Below, piece after piece: positions 35,849 to 43,315 of a stretch of 64,000 nt of DNA. Within the stretch, counting starts at the first letter, position 1, and each line of letters starts with the position of its first letter. The notes under the pieces are model-generated. The model searched no databases and was not told the DNA's origin. It saw only the letters and a program-made list of their open reading frames with translations. The position numbers and the translations under genes are program-made. The stretch comes from Defluviitoga tunisiensis. Its GTDB lineage: Bacteria > Thermotogota > Thermotogae > Petrotogales > Petrotogaceae. Location of the stretch: contig NZ_LN824141.1 of assembly GCF_000953715.1 (NCBI RefSeq), positions 1 to 64,000 on the forward strand. Direction: 5' to 3'.

Positions 35849-37210
35849 ATGGAAAAAGATTTAACACAAGGTCCTCTCTTAAGACAAATATTGACTATGT
35901 CCATTCCTACAATGATAGGATATGCTGCTCAAATGGTATATGATTTGGTAGATATATACTGGGTTGGCAAAATCTCAAGTGAAGCAGTGGCAGGAGTTAC
36001 TTTATTTTCAACTATTTTTTGGATTGTAACCGCCTTGAACGAAATTATTGGTTCCAGTTCTATATCTTTAATTTCTCAAGCTTATGGACAAAAAGACTAT
36101 GAACAAACTAAAATAGCTATAGAACAAACAATTAGCTTTAAGTTTTTAATGGCATCAATCGCAGCGGTTTTAATTGCTGTTTTATTAAAACCTTTAATGC
36201 TGTTGTTTTCTGAAGCAGATGTTGTACAACATGGATTGGATTATGGTTATATTAGACTTTTTTTCTTACCCATAATGTTTTCTTCCTACTCGATAAACAC
36301 TGTTTTTCGATGTATAGGAGACTCAAAAATACCTATGAGTATTATGATTTTAGTTAGTTTCTTAAATGTCATTTTGGACGCAGTATTTATGTTTGAAACG
36401 ATTCCTTTTACTAATTTAAAAGGTCTTAATTTAGGGGTGTTCGGAGCTGGGTTGGCTACTGTCGTATCTCAAACTATATCTTTTCTTATTGGATTCATAA
36501 TCTTATTTACAAGAACCCATAATGTAAAACCTTCAATAAAAGGTTTATTTAAGCTTAACCCTCAAATTGATAAAAAATTATTAACTATAGGACTACCAAA
36601 CGGTATAGAAATCTTTTTTAGAAATCTTTCAAATATTGTAGTGTTAGGTTTTGTTTCAATGTTCGGTACAGCTGCAATTGCAGCTAATGGAATAGCTGGA
36701 AGACTTTTTGGATTTGCTTTTGTACCTTTATCAGGACTTACTTCAGGATCATCATCTGTTGTAGGTCAATGTTTAGGAGCTGAAAATATACAAAGAGCAG
36801 AAAAAGCCTCTCATTTAGCTGCTGTAGTTGCAACAATAATAATGAGTGGATCTATTTTCTTAGCTTTTGGTTTTGGAAAAGAGGTAATTCTATTTTTTAC
36901 TAAAGATCCGGAGGTTATAAAACTAGGTTCGGATTTTTTAAAATTTGGTTCACTTGGACTTGTTGCTTTAGGATATGGAATGGGTTTAGCTAGTGTTTTT
37001 TCTGCTTCAGGATATAATTTTCCTTATTTGGTATCCAGCATCTTTTCAAGGTGGGCAGTTCAATTTGTTATATTGGTCATTACAATTAAGTTTTTAAATT
37101 TATCAATAATATGGATATGGCTTTCATACATGTTCGGTGATATTGCTGAAGCTCTGGTATTCATTTACTTCTATTTACGTGGTGACTGGAAAAGAAAGAG
37201 AGCCTGGTAA
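35849..37210 (+). CDS. MATE-family efflux transporter
   Basis: A 453-residue, 12-helix Na+ or H+ coupled multidrug exporter. The N-terminal GPLLRQILTMSIPTMIGYAAQMVYDLVDIYWVG and the duplicated second-half motif (GLPNGIEIFFRNLSNIV) are typical of the MATE fold. AGGAG precedes the ATG. It is divergent from marR and ends at a strong bidirectional terminator, so it is monocistronic. Confidence 0.93.
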   Translation: MEKDLTQGPLLRQILTMSIPTMIGYAAQMVYDLVDIYWVGKISSEAVAGVTLFSTIFWIVTALNEIIGSSSISLISQAYGQKDYEQTKIAIEQTISFKFLMASIAAVLIAVLLKPLMLLFSEADVVQHGLDYGYIRLFFLPIMFSSYSINTVFRCIGDSKIPMSIMILVSFLNVILDAVFMFETIPFTNLKGLNLGVFGAGLATVVSQTISFLIGFIILFTRTHNVKPSIKGLFKLNPQIDKKLLTIGLPNGIEIFFRNLSNIVVLGFVSMFGTAAIAANGIAGRLFGFAFVPLSGLTSGSSSVVGQCLGAENIQRAEKASHLAAVVATIIMSGSIFLAFGFGKEVILFFTKDPEVIKLGSDFLKFGSLGLVALGYGMGLASVFSASGYNFPYLVSSIFSRWAVQFVILVITIKFLNLSIIWIWLSYMFGDIAEALVFIYFYLRGDWKRKRAW

Positions 37211-37231
37211 TTTTTAGTAAATAATAATTAT

Positions 37232-37266
37232 AAGAGGCCCTGATGATCAGGGCCTCTTGTTTTTAT
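37232..37266. terminator. Bidirectional terminator between MATE gene and amylase
   Basis: A perfect 13-bp stem, AAGAGGCCCTGAT / ATCAGGGCCTCTT (37232-37244 and 37246-37258), is followed by GTTTTTAT. It serves both convergent genes. Confidence 0.92.
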
Positions 37267-39782
37267 CTATCAATTTTTATAAATAAATCGTCTATTATTT
37301 TAGGATCAGTTGTTTTTCCTCCACCAAAAGCCCATTGCCCTCCTTCTGGTGTTAATGGTCTTAAAACTCCTTCAATACCGTCATAATCGTATGTTGTAAT
37401 ATATATATTCCAACCAGATAAATCGTTTGTTTCGAGCACTGACAAAGGAATAAAAAAAGTAATGGTATTTTCTTTCTTATTAACTTGAGCTTCTGGAGAA
37501 GGGGTTACTGGATCTCCAAATTTTTCTGCAGATGCATTATTAGCACTATATAAATAAATACCCCAACCTGTTGCCCACATACCATAATTCCAATCATACC
37601 CATCTGGCATAGTAGCATTTTGAAGAGGTAATTCAATTATTCCTGGTTTACTTGGATCATCAAAGAAAATTTGGAAAGTTACATGGTCAAATCCGTTTGC
37701 AGGAGTCCAGGAATCGGTAACCGTATCCATAGTTATTATCATTCTTAACATAGTACCTATTTGAACTAACTCAACTTTTCTAATGTCCATTTGACTACTA
37801 AAAGTTGAATCTTTGGGATAAAAGTAAGTTCCATAAGGTCCTTTATCATCCCCTTTAGGATCTTCAACTACCTTCAAGGAAATCATTGGAATATCAAAGT
37901 TTACGGTATATTCTTTAGAGTATTCAACTATCATAGGTGTTTTACCATATGCCTTAGCAATTATTTTATGTGTCCCAGGAGTAAAATCGGAGATATTTAT
38001 GGTTACTTCCCAAGGTTCATTTATGCCTTGTTTTAAATCTATTTTAGCATACTCTTTTTCCTCACCATCTACGATAATTCTTACTGATTTTGCTCCGGAA
38101 GCTGTACCAGTTAACACAAAATTATCAGTAAATGTATTATTTTCAGATAAATTATTTATCTCTACAGAGATTCCACTTTTGGCTACCTCTTCTTTTTGGT
38201 CTGTCACTTCAAAAATTCCTAAAGATTTAGCATTTAATAAAATATTATAAGGATTTGAATATACTATCTCTTTATTAACCATATTATTTACAACTAAAGG
38301 TCTTAGTACACTCCCATCTTCTATATTGAAATCCATTCCTGTTGCGTGTTTCTTATTAGAAGAAGTATTCATCATCACAATATACATTTTTGAATCATCA
38401 AATATTTTATAAACTAAAGGACCCGGCCCTAGATCATCTGAGAACAAAACTTCTATCTTTCCATGCTTAAAGGTTGGTGTGTTTTTTCTCAATTCTGACA
38501 GCTCTTTTATAAATTGAAAAGTAGGTGTATTTATATCGTAATGATCTTGACCTCCAGAAGCAAAACCATTTGCAAACATCGTAGCTCTAGTTTCTATAAA
38601 ATTCTGTTCTGTTCCATAATAAATGGTAGGAATACCTGGAATAGTAAAAATTAGAGATAAAGCTTGCTTAAGACTATTAATATCTGAAGCTTTTAAAAAT
38701 CTATCCATATCATGATTATCAACAAAAGTAACCATTCTTGCAGGATTACTGTACATTATTTCTCTTTGTTCAAGACGATATTTTATATAAGAAGTAGGTT
38801 TTCCTTCTTTAAATACTCTTTTTATATCTGTATGAAGAGGAAAATCTAGCATCGAGTTAAATCCCCAATTAAAAAATTGTTCTATTTCCTTCTCAGCATC
38901 ATTTGAAAAGGGCATAGGATTAAGCCAAGCTTCTCCATAAGTTAAAAAATCATTTTTTCCTAATTCTGAAGCAACCTCAAAAATACCTTTTTCTCCTTCA
39001 AGAAACTCTGGCCAAAATTCAGGTTCAACATAAATTGCAGTATCTATTCTAAAACCATCTACATCAGCTTCTTTAATCCAAAATGAATAGGAATCTTTTA
39101 AAGCTTCTATAACAATCGGATTTTCGGTATTTAAATCATCTAAATCAGAAAATTCTGTATTATATCGATTTGGTTCTTTTACTTCTGAAGGCCAATGATA
39201 TATATTTAAGTTTCTCTGCTCAGGATCATTATAGTCGTTCATATTAAAAGGATATTGCTCTGGCTTATTAGTAGGATAACTTTGATCATTCAGATAATAT
39301 TTCCCATCCCTATAAGAAATAAAGTTTCCTGTGTGGTTAGTAACTATATCTTGAATAACATAAATTCCTCTTTTATGGGCTTCTTCTACAAATTTTTTAT
39401 ATAATTCAATATCTCCAAAATGTTCATCGACATTCTTAAAATCTCTAGCCCAATAACCATGATATCCACCATAGTCAACAAGACCATCCCACCATTGATT
39501 TGCAACTGGGGGAGTAACCCAAATAGCAGTGACACCTAACTCAGCAATATAATCTAATTGATTGATTAAACCTTGTATGTCCCCACCATTATATTTCGAA
39601 TTAACATAACCACTATCAATTCCTGATTCAGTAAGTACGTCATTCGAAGTATCTCCATTTGCAAATCTATCGATCATTATAAAGTAAATGATTTGATCTT
39701 CCCATACTGGAGAGACAGTAGATGAAAATCCTAATATAACTATAACAATGGACCAAAACATAAAAACTAAAAATTTCTTCAC
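37263..39782 (-). CDS. Secreted GH13 alpha-amylase family enzyme with C-terminal modules
   Basis: An 839-residue exported glycoside hydrolase that should act on alpha-glucans. A signal peptide (about 1-21) is followed by a GH13 barrel (about 28-470). Its catalytic residues are Asp247 (DGFRIDTAI), Glu284 (YGEAW) and Asp358 (FVDNHDMD), and the region-I motif is DIVTNH at 145-150. After a beta-sandwich C domain and an Ig-like region (about 545-625), residues about 630-835 resemble the C-terminal binding module of glucodextranase-type enzymes, often linked to surface attachment. Exact specificity (amylase, pullulanase or neopullulanase) is not decided. A leader repeat lies upstream and a good GGAGGAG precedes the start. 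Confidence 0.9.
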   Translation of the reverse strand: MKKFLVFMFWSIVIVILGFSSTVSPVWEDQIIYFIMIDRFANGDTSNDVLTESGIDSGYVNSKYNGGDIQGLINQLDYIAELGVTAIWVTPPVANQWWDGLVDYGGYHGYWARDFKNVDEHFGDIELYKKFVEEAHKRGIYVIQDIVTNHTGNFISYRDGKYYLNDQSYPTNKPEQYPFNMNDYNDPEQRNLNIYHWPSEVKEPNRYNTEFSDLDDLNTENPIVIEALKDSYSFWIKEADVDGFRIDTAIYVEPEFWPEFLEGEKGIFEVASELGKNDFLTYGEAWLNPMPFSNDAEKEIEQFFNWGFNSMLDFPLHTDIKRVFKEGKPTSYIKYRLEQREIMYSNPARMVTFVDNHDMDRFLKASDINSLKQALSLIFTIPGIPTIYYGTEQNFIETRATMFANGFASGGQDHYDINTPTFQFIKELSELRKNTPTFKHGKIEVLFSDDLGPGPLVYKIFDDSKMYIVMMNTSSNKKHATGMDFNIEDGSVLRPLVVNNMVNKEIVYSNPYNILLNAKSLGIFEVTDQKEEVAKSGISVEINNLSENNTFTDNFVLTGTASGAKSVRIIVDGEEKEYAKIDLKQGINEPWEVTINISDFTPGTHKIIAKAYGKTPMIVEYSKEYTVNFDIPMISLKVVEDPKGDDKGPYGTYFYPKDSTFSSQMDIRKVELVQIGTMLRMIITMDTVTDSWTPANGFDHVTFQIFFDDPSKPGIIELPLQNATMPDGYDWNYGMWATGWGIYLYSANNASAEKFGDPVTPSPEAQVNKKENTITFFIPLSVLETNDLSGWNIYITTYDYDGIEGVLRPLTPEGGQWAFGGGKTTDPKIIDDLFIKIDR

Positions 39783-39859
39783 TTTAACTCCTCCTTTGCA
39801 TAATAGTATGCCGCCTTTAAAAACTCAAAAATATAGATTTATAAATGCTCCAAAATTGA

Positions 39860-40055
39860 AATTTTTCAACAATCCTTCTCGACTATAATCCTTACCTATC
39901 TTAAAAATTCAAAAATTCTTATTATAATATATATGTTTTAGATTTAATTATTTACAAAATACCTTACTACTTCTAAACTTCACTAACTCTTAATTTCTTT
40001 AAATTTTTAGTACTTGTACTAAGAAGAGATGAGGGCTCCGCCCTGGATATAGATA
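39860..40055 (-). repeat. Leader repeat upstream of the amylase gene
   Basis: Read on the minus strand, the palindromic unit (about 40052-40002) has CAGGGCGGAGCCCT and AGTACAAGTACT. The AT-rich module follows with AAAGAAATTAAGAGTTA, AAGGTATTTTGTAAA and AAACATATATATTATAATAAG, matching the copies at 45.3 kb and 13.4 kb. With the EF-P terminator (40225-40261) it accounts for most of the 490-base gap. A 71-codon open frame at 39973-40188 is not gene-like. Confidence 0.8.
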
Positions 40056-40224
40056 TTTCCTTCTTGCTAAATAAAACTATGAATAAAAGGGCAGAAAATT
40101 TTGCTAGCTTGGTCAGAATCATTAGTATATTTTTGAGTTCCTTAATTAATAATAGTGGTAACCTTTCCAATATTATACCATTTATCATTTGGTTTTTAAA
40201 TATTTTTAAAAGAAATCAGCACTA

Positions 40225-40261
40225 AAAATAAAGGGCCCGTACGTACGGGCCCTTTATTTTT
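40225..40261. terminator. Terminator downstream of efp
   Basis: A long perfect palindrome, AAAATAAAGGGCCCGTA CG TACGGGCCCTTTATTTT, with A- and T-rich ends, 12 bases after the efp stop on the minus strand. It can act in both directions. Confidence 0.92.
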
Positions 40262-40272
40262 ATAACTTTTAA

Positions 40273-40830
40273 TTATGCTCTTTCTATATATTCGCCTGTT
40301 CGAGTATCTACCTTAATTCTTTCTCCACGTTCTACAAAAAATGGTACTGTAGTTTTAAGACCTGTTTCTAAAATTGCAGGTTTACCTCCACCAGAAACAG
40401 TGTTTCCTTTAAAATTGGGTTCTGTTTCAACCACGGTTAATTCTACGACAACTGGCAATTCTACTGAAACTGGCACTCCTTCATGAAAGACTAAGTCAAC
40501 TTCAAGATTCTCTATAAGATAAAATTTTACATCCTCTATCTCTTCTTTTGGTAATGCAAACTGTTCATAATCATCTAAAGTCATAAAATAATAATGATCA
40601 CCATCATTGTATAAATACTGAGCTTTTTGAAAAGATATGTCAGCTTCCTCTACTTTTTCACCACTGGGAAAAGTAACTTCTTTTATAAGGCCTGTCTTAA
40701 CATCCTTTAAGCGTGTTCTAATAAGTCCACTACCTCTTCCCATGAAATGCTTATTAGCCTCTATAACTTTGTAAATACTACCTTGATAAAGTATATAATG
40801 TCCTCTTCTTAAATCTCCTACATCTAACAT
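40273..40830 (-). CDS. efp: Translation elongation factor P
   Basis: EF-P relieves ribosome stalling at proline stretches. The 185-residue protein has the KOW-like domain, the OB domain with DDYEQFALP, and the C-terminal signature [11 protein letters not shown]...KPAILETGL. The tip of the domain-I loop reads HFMGRGSG, so Arg32 takes the place of the Lys34 modified in E. coli. An identical loop is known in T. maritima. Whether Arg32 is modified here cannot be told. Confidence 0.96.
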   Translation of the reverse strand: MLDVGDLRRGHYILYQGSIYKVIEANKHFMGRGSGLIRTRLKDVKTGLIKEVTFPSGEKVEEADISFQKAQYLYNDGDHYYFMTLDDYEQFALPKEEIEDVKFYLIENLEVDLVFHEGVPVSVELPVVVELTVVETEPNFKGNTVSGGGKPAILETGLKTTVPFFVERGERIKVDTRTGEYIERA

Positions 40831-41076
40831 TTATGTTCCTCCTTTAACTTTTTTCCACAAAAAACCTAAGAAATGTTACCATTTTAAATAAAAATAATGA
40901 GAGAGAATACAATTACTTCCCTCACCAAAAAATATTAATTTGTGAATTCAATCAAATTTATCAATTTTTTATTAAAGGCAAATAACATTAACCTACTATT
41001 TGTTTAAGTTTCTGTTCTATATATATTATATCATCTCTTTCAACAAATACACATACTTAGTTAACATAAAATTTAC
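40831..41076. other. Intergenic region upstream of efp
   Basis: An AT-rich gap between the divergent efp and cold-shock genes. Apart from the cold-shock promoter at its right edge and a TATAAT word on the minus strand near 41025-41030, which may belong to efp, I see no gene, repeat or RNA. Confidence 0.4.
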
Positions 41077-41105
41077 TTGCATTTGAATAATTTCTGTATT
41101 ATAAT
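41077..41105 (+). promoter_or_regulatory. Promoter of the cold-shock gene
   Basis: TTGCAT (41077-41082) and a consensus TATAAT (41100-41105) with a 17-bp spacer. This predicts a leader RNA of about 55-60 bases. Confidence 0.85.
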
Positions 41106-41121
41106 TTCTTCAGCAACACAA

Positions 41122-41148
41122 ACCGAAAGTCACAATGGGTGGCTCGGT
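41122..41148 (+). promoter_or_regulatory. Hairpin in the cold-shock mRNA leader
   Basis: ACCG pairs with CGGT and AGTCAC with GTGGCT (one G-U pair), leaving a 2-base bulge and the loop AATGG. It sits between the predicted start site and the ribosome site. It could be a temperature-sensitive or stability element, as known for cspA leaders (inference). Confidence 0.5.
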
Positions 41149-41168
41149 AGAAATTTGGAGGATACAAA

Positions 41169-41366
41169 GTGAAAGGTAAAGTTAAGTGGTTTGATTCCAA
41201 AAAGGGTTATGGTTTTATCACAGGTGAAGATGGGAATGACGTATTTGTTCATTTCTCCGCTATTCAGATGGATGGATACAAAAAGTTAGAAGAGGACCAA
41301 GACGTAGAATTCGAGGTAGTTAAAGGCGATAAAGGTCCACAAGCTTCTAAAGTTAGACCTTTATAA
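41169..41366 (+). CDS. Cold-shock domain protein
   Basis: A 65-residue single OB-fold RNA chaperone. The nucleic-acid binding motifs RNP1 (KGYGFITG, about 12-19) and RNP2 (VFVHFSAI, about 26-33) are intact. It starts with GTG at 41169 after TTGGAGG. It has its own promoter, a structured leader and a terminator, so it is a single-gene unit. Confidence 0.95.
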   Translation: MKGKVKWFDSKKGYGFITGEDGNDVFVHFSAIQMDGYKKLEEDQDVEFEVVKGDKGPQASKVRPL

Positions 41367-41402
41367 TAACGACCATAATCTGAAAAAACCTAAATAAAAG
41401 GC

Positions 41403-41434
41403 AAAAGGGAGCGTTAATACGCTCCCTTTTTTTA
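41403..41434. terminator. Bidirectional terminator between csp and deoC
   Basis: The stem AAAAGGGAGCGT / ACGCTCCCTTTT (41403-41414 and 41419-41430) has loop TAAT and continues into a T-run. The deoC stop codon on the minus strand lies within its right flank. Confidence 0.9.
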
Positions 41435-42175
41435 TTCTTTTACTATGTTAACCCCTGAACTCGTTCCTATTCTGTCTGCACCTGCATTAATCATTTTCAT
41501 AGCGGTTTCTAAATCTCTTATTCCACCAGAAGCTTTTACTTTTATGTTTGGACCAGCTACAAACTTCATTAAAGCCACATCTTCTGCCTTTGCCCCATCT
41601 GTTCCAAACCCTGTAGAGGTTTTCACAAAATCAACATTCGCCAATTTGGAAATAACTACACTTGCTATCTTTTCTTCTTTTGTGAGATAACAAGTTTCAA
41701 TTATTACTTTCAAAACTTTTCCGGACTTATGAACTATATTAGCAATTGAAGAAATTTCATCATATACATAGTCAAATTCACCAGCTTTTAGTCTCCCTAT
41801 ATTTAAGACCATATCTAATTCGTCTGCACCGTTATTTATCGCATCTTGAACCTCAAATTTTTTTGTATCTATCGTATTTGCACCTAAAGGAAAACCAATT
41901 ACAGTAGCTACTTTGACCGTAGAACCTTTAACTCTATCTTTTGCCAAAGAAACATAAGTCGGATTAACACAAACGGCACAAAATTCATTTTCTACGGCTT
42001 CAATACATAGTTTATCAATTTCTTTAGAAGTCGCATAAGCCTTTAATAACGTGTGGTCTATATACTTTGCAAGTTCTTTTGGAGACAAACATACTTCTTG
42101 AGGTTTAAAAACAAAAGACTCTCTGACTTTTTTTATCTCATTTTCTATCAAGTGATTCAATTTTTGTATTTCCAT
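41432..42175 (-). CDS. deoC: Deoxyribose-phosphate aldolase
   Basis: Cleaves 2-deoxyribose 5-phosphate to acetaldehyde and glyceraldehyde 3-phosphate in deoxynucleoside catabolism. The Schiff-base lysine is Lys185 in VKTSTGFGTDGA, with Asp121 in ELDMVLNIG and Lys214 in KVKASGGIRD completing the site. The length of 247 includes a helical N-terminal extension of about 30 residues, also present in the T. maritima enzyme. It is a single gene on the minus strand. Confidence 0.95.
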   Translation of the reverse strand: MEIQKLNHLIENEIKKVRESFVFKPQEVCLSPKELAKYIDHTLLKAYATSKEIDKLCIEAVENEFCAVCVNPTYVSLAKDRVKGSTVKVATVIGFPLGANTIDTKKFEVQDAINNGADELDMVLNIGRLKAGEFDYVYDEISSIANIVHKSGKVLKVIIETCYLTKEEKIASVVISKLANVDFVKTSTGFGTDGAKAEDVALMKFVAGPNIKVKASGGIRDLETAMKMINAGADRIGTSSGVNIVKE

Positions 42176-42271
42176 TTCTCTTACTCCTTTTTAGTAAATT
42201 TATTAAACGAATAACAAGAAGCTCTTTTAGTCAGCCTGTTAAGCATATAAGAATATTTTTACTAAAATGTA

Positions 42272-42319
42272 GTACTAATTGTTGTATTTAAATATTATTA
42301 ATGGTACAATATATAGTAT
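42272..42319 (+). promoter_or_regulatory. Promoter with tandem NrdR-like boxes upstream of nrdD
   Basis: TTGTAT (42282-42287) and TACAAT (42305-42310) with a 17-bp spacer form a promoter. Two 16-bp boxes overlap it: GTACTAATTGTTGTAT (42272-42287, on the -35) and GTACAATATATAGTAT (42304-42319, on the -10). They are separated by 16 bp, the spacing typical of NrdR box pairs. Box 2 shares the 12-bp core ACAATATATAGT with the known NrdR consensus; box 1 matches less well. NrdR is the repressor of ribonucleotide reductase genes, and nrdD is the next intact gene downstream. Confidence 0.6.
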
Positions 42320-42399
42320 TAGTTTATTTCTATTTTTAATCTTTGTATCCTTATTTTATCAGATATAGTTTAAATTTACAAAAAAATAGGCATAAACAT

Positions 42400-43290
42400 G
42401 TCAATTACCCACCGCCCCTAGAGGCGGGGGCTTGAAGAAATACAAGCTCGGTTGATTAGCCTATGTCATTAGTTTTTGCTAATGATTAGTTATAGCAGAA
42501 TATATAGTCACCGTGGGATGCTCCACAAGTCCCATGCTCTGAGGGTAATGGTTAAACATCTCTGAGGGGTAGGAGAAGTGCTGTTACCATTAAACCTGCT
42601 ATAACATTGGCGATGTGGACCTACAGGCTTCGGCCTGACTTACCTTGATGGAGGTAAATTGTATGGAATGAAGCCTGTTCAAAAACCATTAAAGGACGCA
42701 ACATTTATGTCTACTATAAGATGGAAATTGGTCAATGCGCTGATGTGTGACTACACTTACGGTTATATTACAAAATCCAAAAGAGTAAGTCTTGGTTTGG
42801 AAAAGACACATTATAACGATGCATTTTGCATAGCAGGTGGAATTAATCAACAGAGAATAGAACCTATCTATTTTGAGCAAATTAGGAGAAACAATCGTTC
42901 ACTCGAAAAGTTCTATGATGCAAAATATGTTGATATAAGAGATAAGTCTATTAAAACAGGACAAGAGCTTTTCTGTGGTAGAAGGACACGGAACAAAAAC
43001 TTAAATGAAGAAAATCTTCATAAGTATCGTGGAGCTAAAAAATCAAAAGGCAGAAGAAATATTCGTAAGCAAAGATACGCTTATCAGCCTAAAGATATCG
43101 TTATCTTTGAGAGCAAAAAATATTCAGTTCAAGGTGTACAGAACAAAGGTAAATATATTAAGCTAATGGAAATGTCTAAGCCAGTTAAAACAGATTTAGT
43201 TAAGCCCTATATGTTTAGGAAAGGATTTAGTATGTTTTATAACTGCAATTCATCACCCACTTACAGAAGTGGGAGTCTTCTTGCAGGAAA
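42400..43290 (+). mobile_element. IS200/IS605-like (IscB-type) element, internally deleted
   Basis: The element is bounded by subterminal hairpins of the single-strand transposon type: CCGCC/GGCGG in ACCGCCCCTAGAGGCGGGGG (42411-42430) on the left, and CCCACTT-ACAG-AAGTGGG (43256-43273) on the right. Inside are a structured RNA and a truncated iscB. There is no TnpA transposase, so mobility would depend on one elsewhere. It lies between the nrdD promoter and nrdD, ending about 25 bases before the nrdD start. The exact ends are estimates. Confidence 0.7.
42440..42658 (+). ncRNA. OmegaRNA / HEARO-like structured RNA
   Basis: The stretch immediately before iscB folds extensively. A 10-bp long-range helix GTTATAGCAG/CTGCTATAAC (42489-42498 with 42596-42605) encloses TGGGA/TCCCA and AATGGT/ACCATT stems. 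Downstream are a CAGGC-TTCG-GCCTG hairpin (42624-42637) and a TTACC/GGTAA hairpin (42640-42657) that hides the ribosome site GGAGG. Position directly upstream of iscB, size and fold fit the HEARO/omegaRNA guide RNA of IscB systems. The RNA looks better preserved than the protein gene. Boundaries are approximate. Confidence 0.7.
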
Positions 43291-43294
43291 ATGA
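42659..43294 (+). pseudogene. iscB: Truncated IscB (C-terminal half only)
   Basis: The 211-codon frame begins inside an IscB protein (KPLKDATFMSTIRWKLVNAL). It keeps the RuvC-III motif KTHYNDAFCIAGG (about residues 50-62) and the C-terminal domain, whose RRNNR...CGRRTRNKN region recurs at 12.9 kb. The RRXRR domain, RuvC-I/II, bridge helix and HNH nuclease are absent. The ATG best placed after the ribosome site (42663) reads ATG GAA TGA and is out of frame. In-frame starts are TTG 42659 or ATG 42668. So the deletion joined the natural start region to the C-terminal half out of frame. It cannot cleave DNA as it stands. A residual RNA-binding role is conceivable but unproven. Confidence 0.8.
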
Positions 43295-43315
43295 TAAATT
43301 TTTGGAGGGAAAATA

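Noticed and set aside
39973-40188. 71-codon open frame on the minus strand
   Set aside because: It covers a leader-repeat unit, has no ribosome site and no recognisable features.
42689-42880. Minus-strand frame over the iscB fragment
   Set aside because: Antisense shadow of the IscB RuvC-III region without its own signals.
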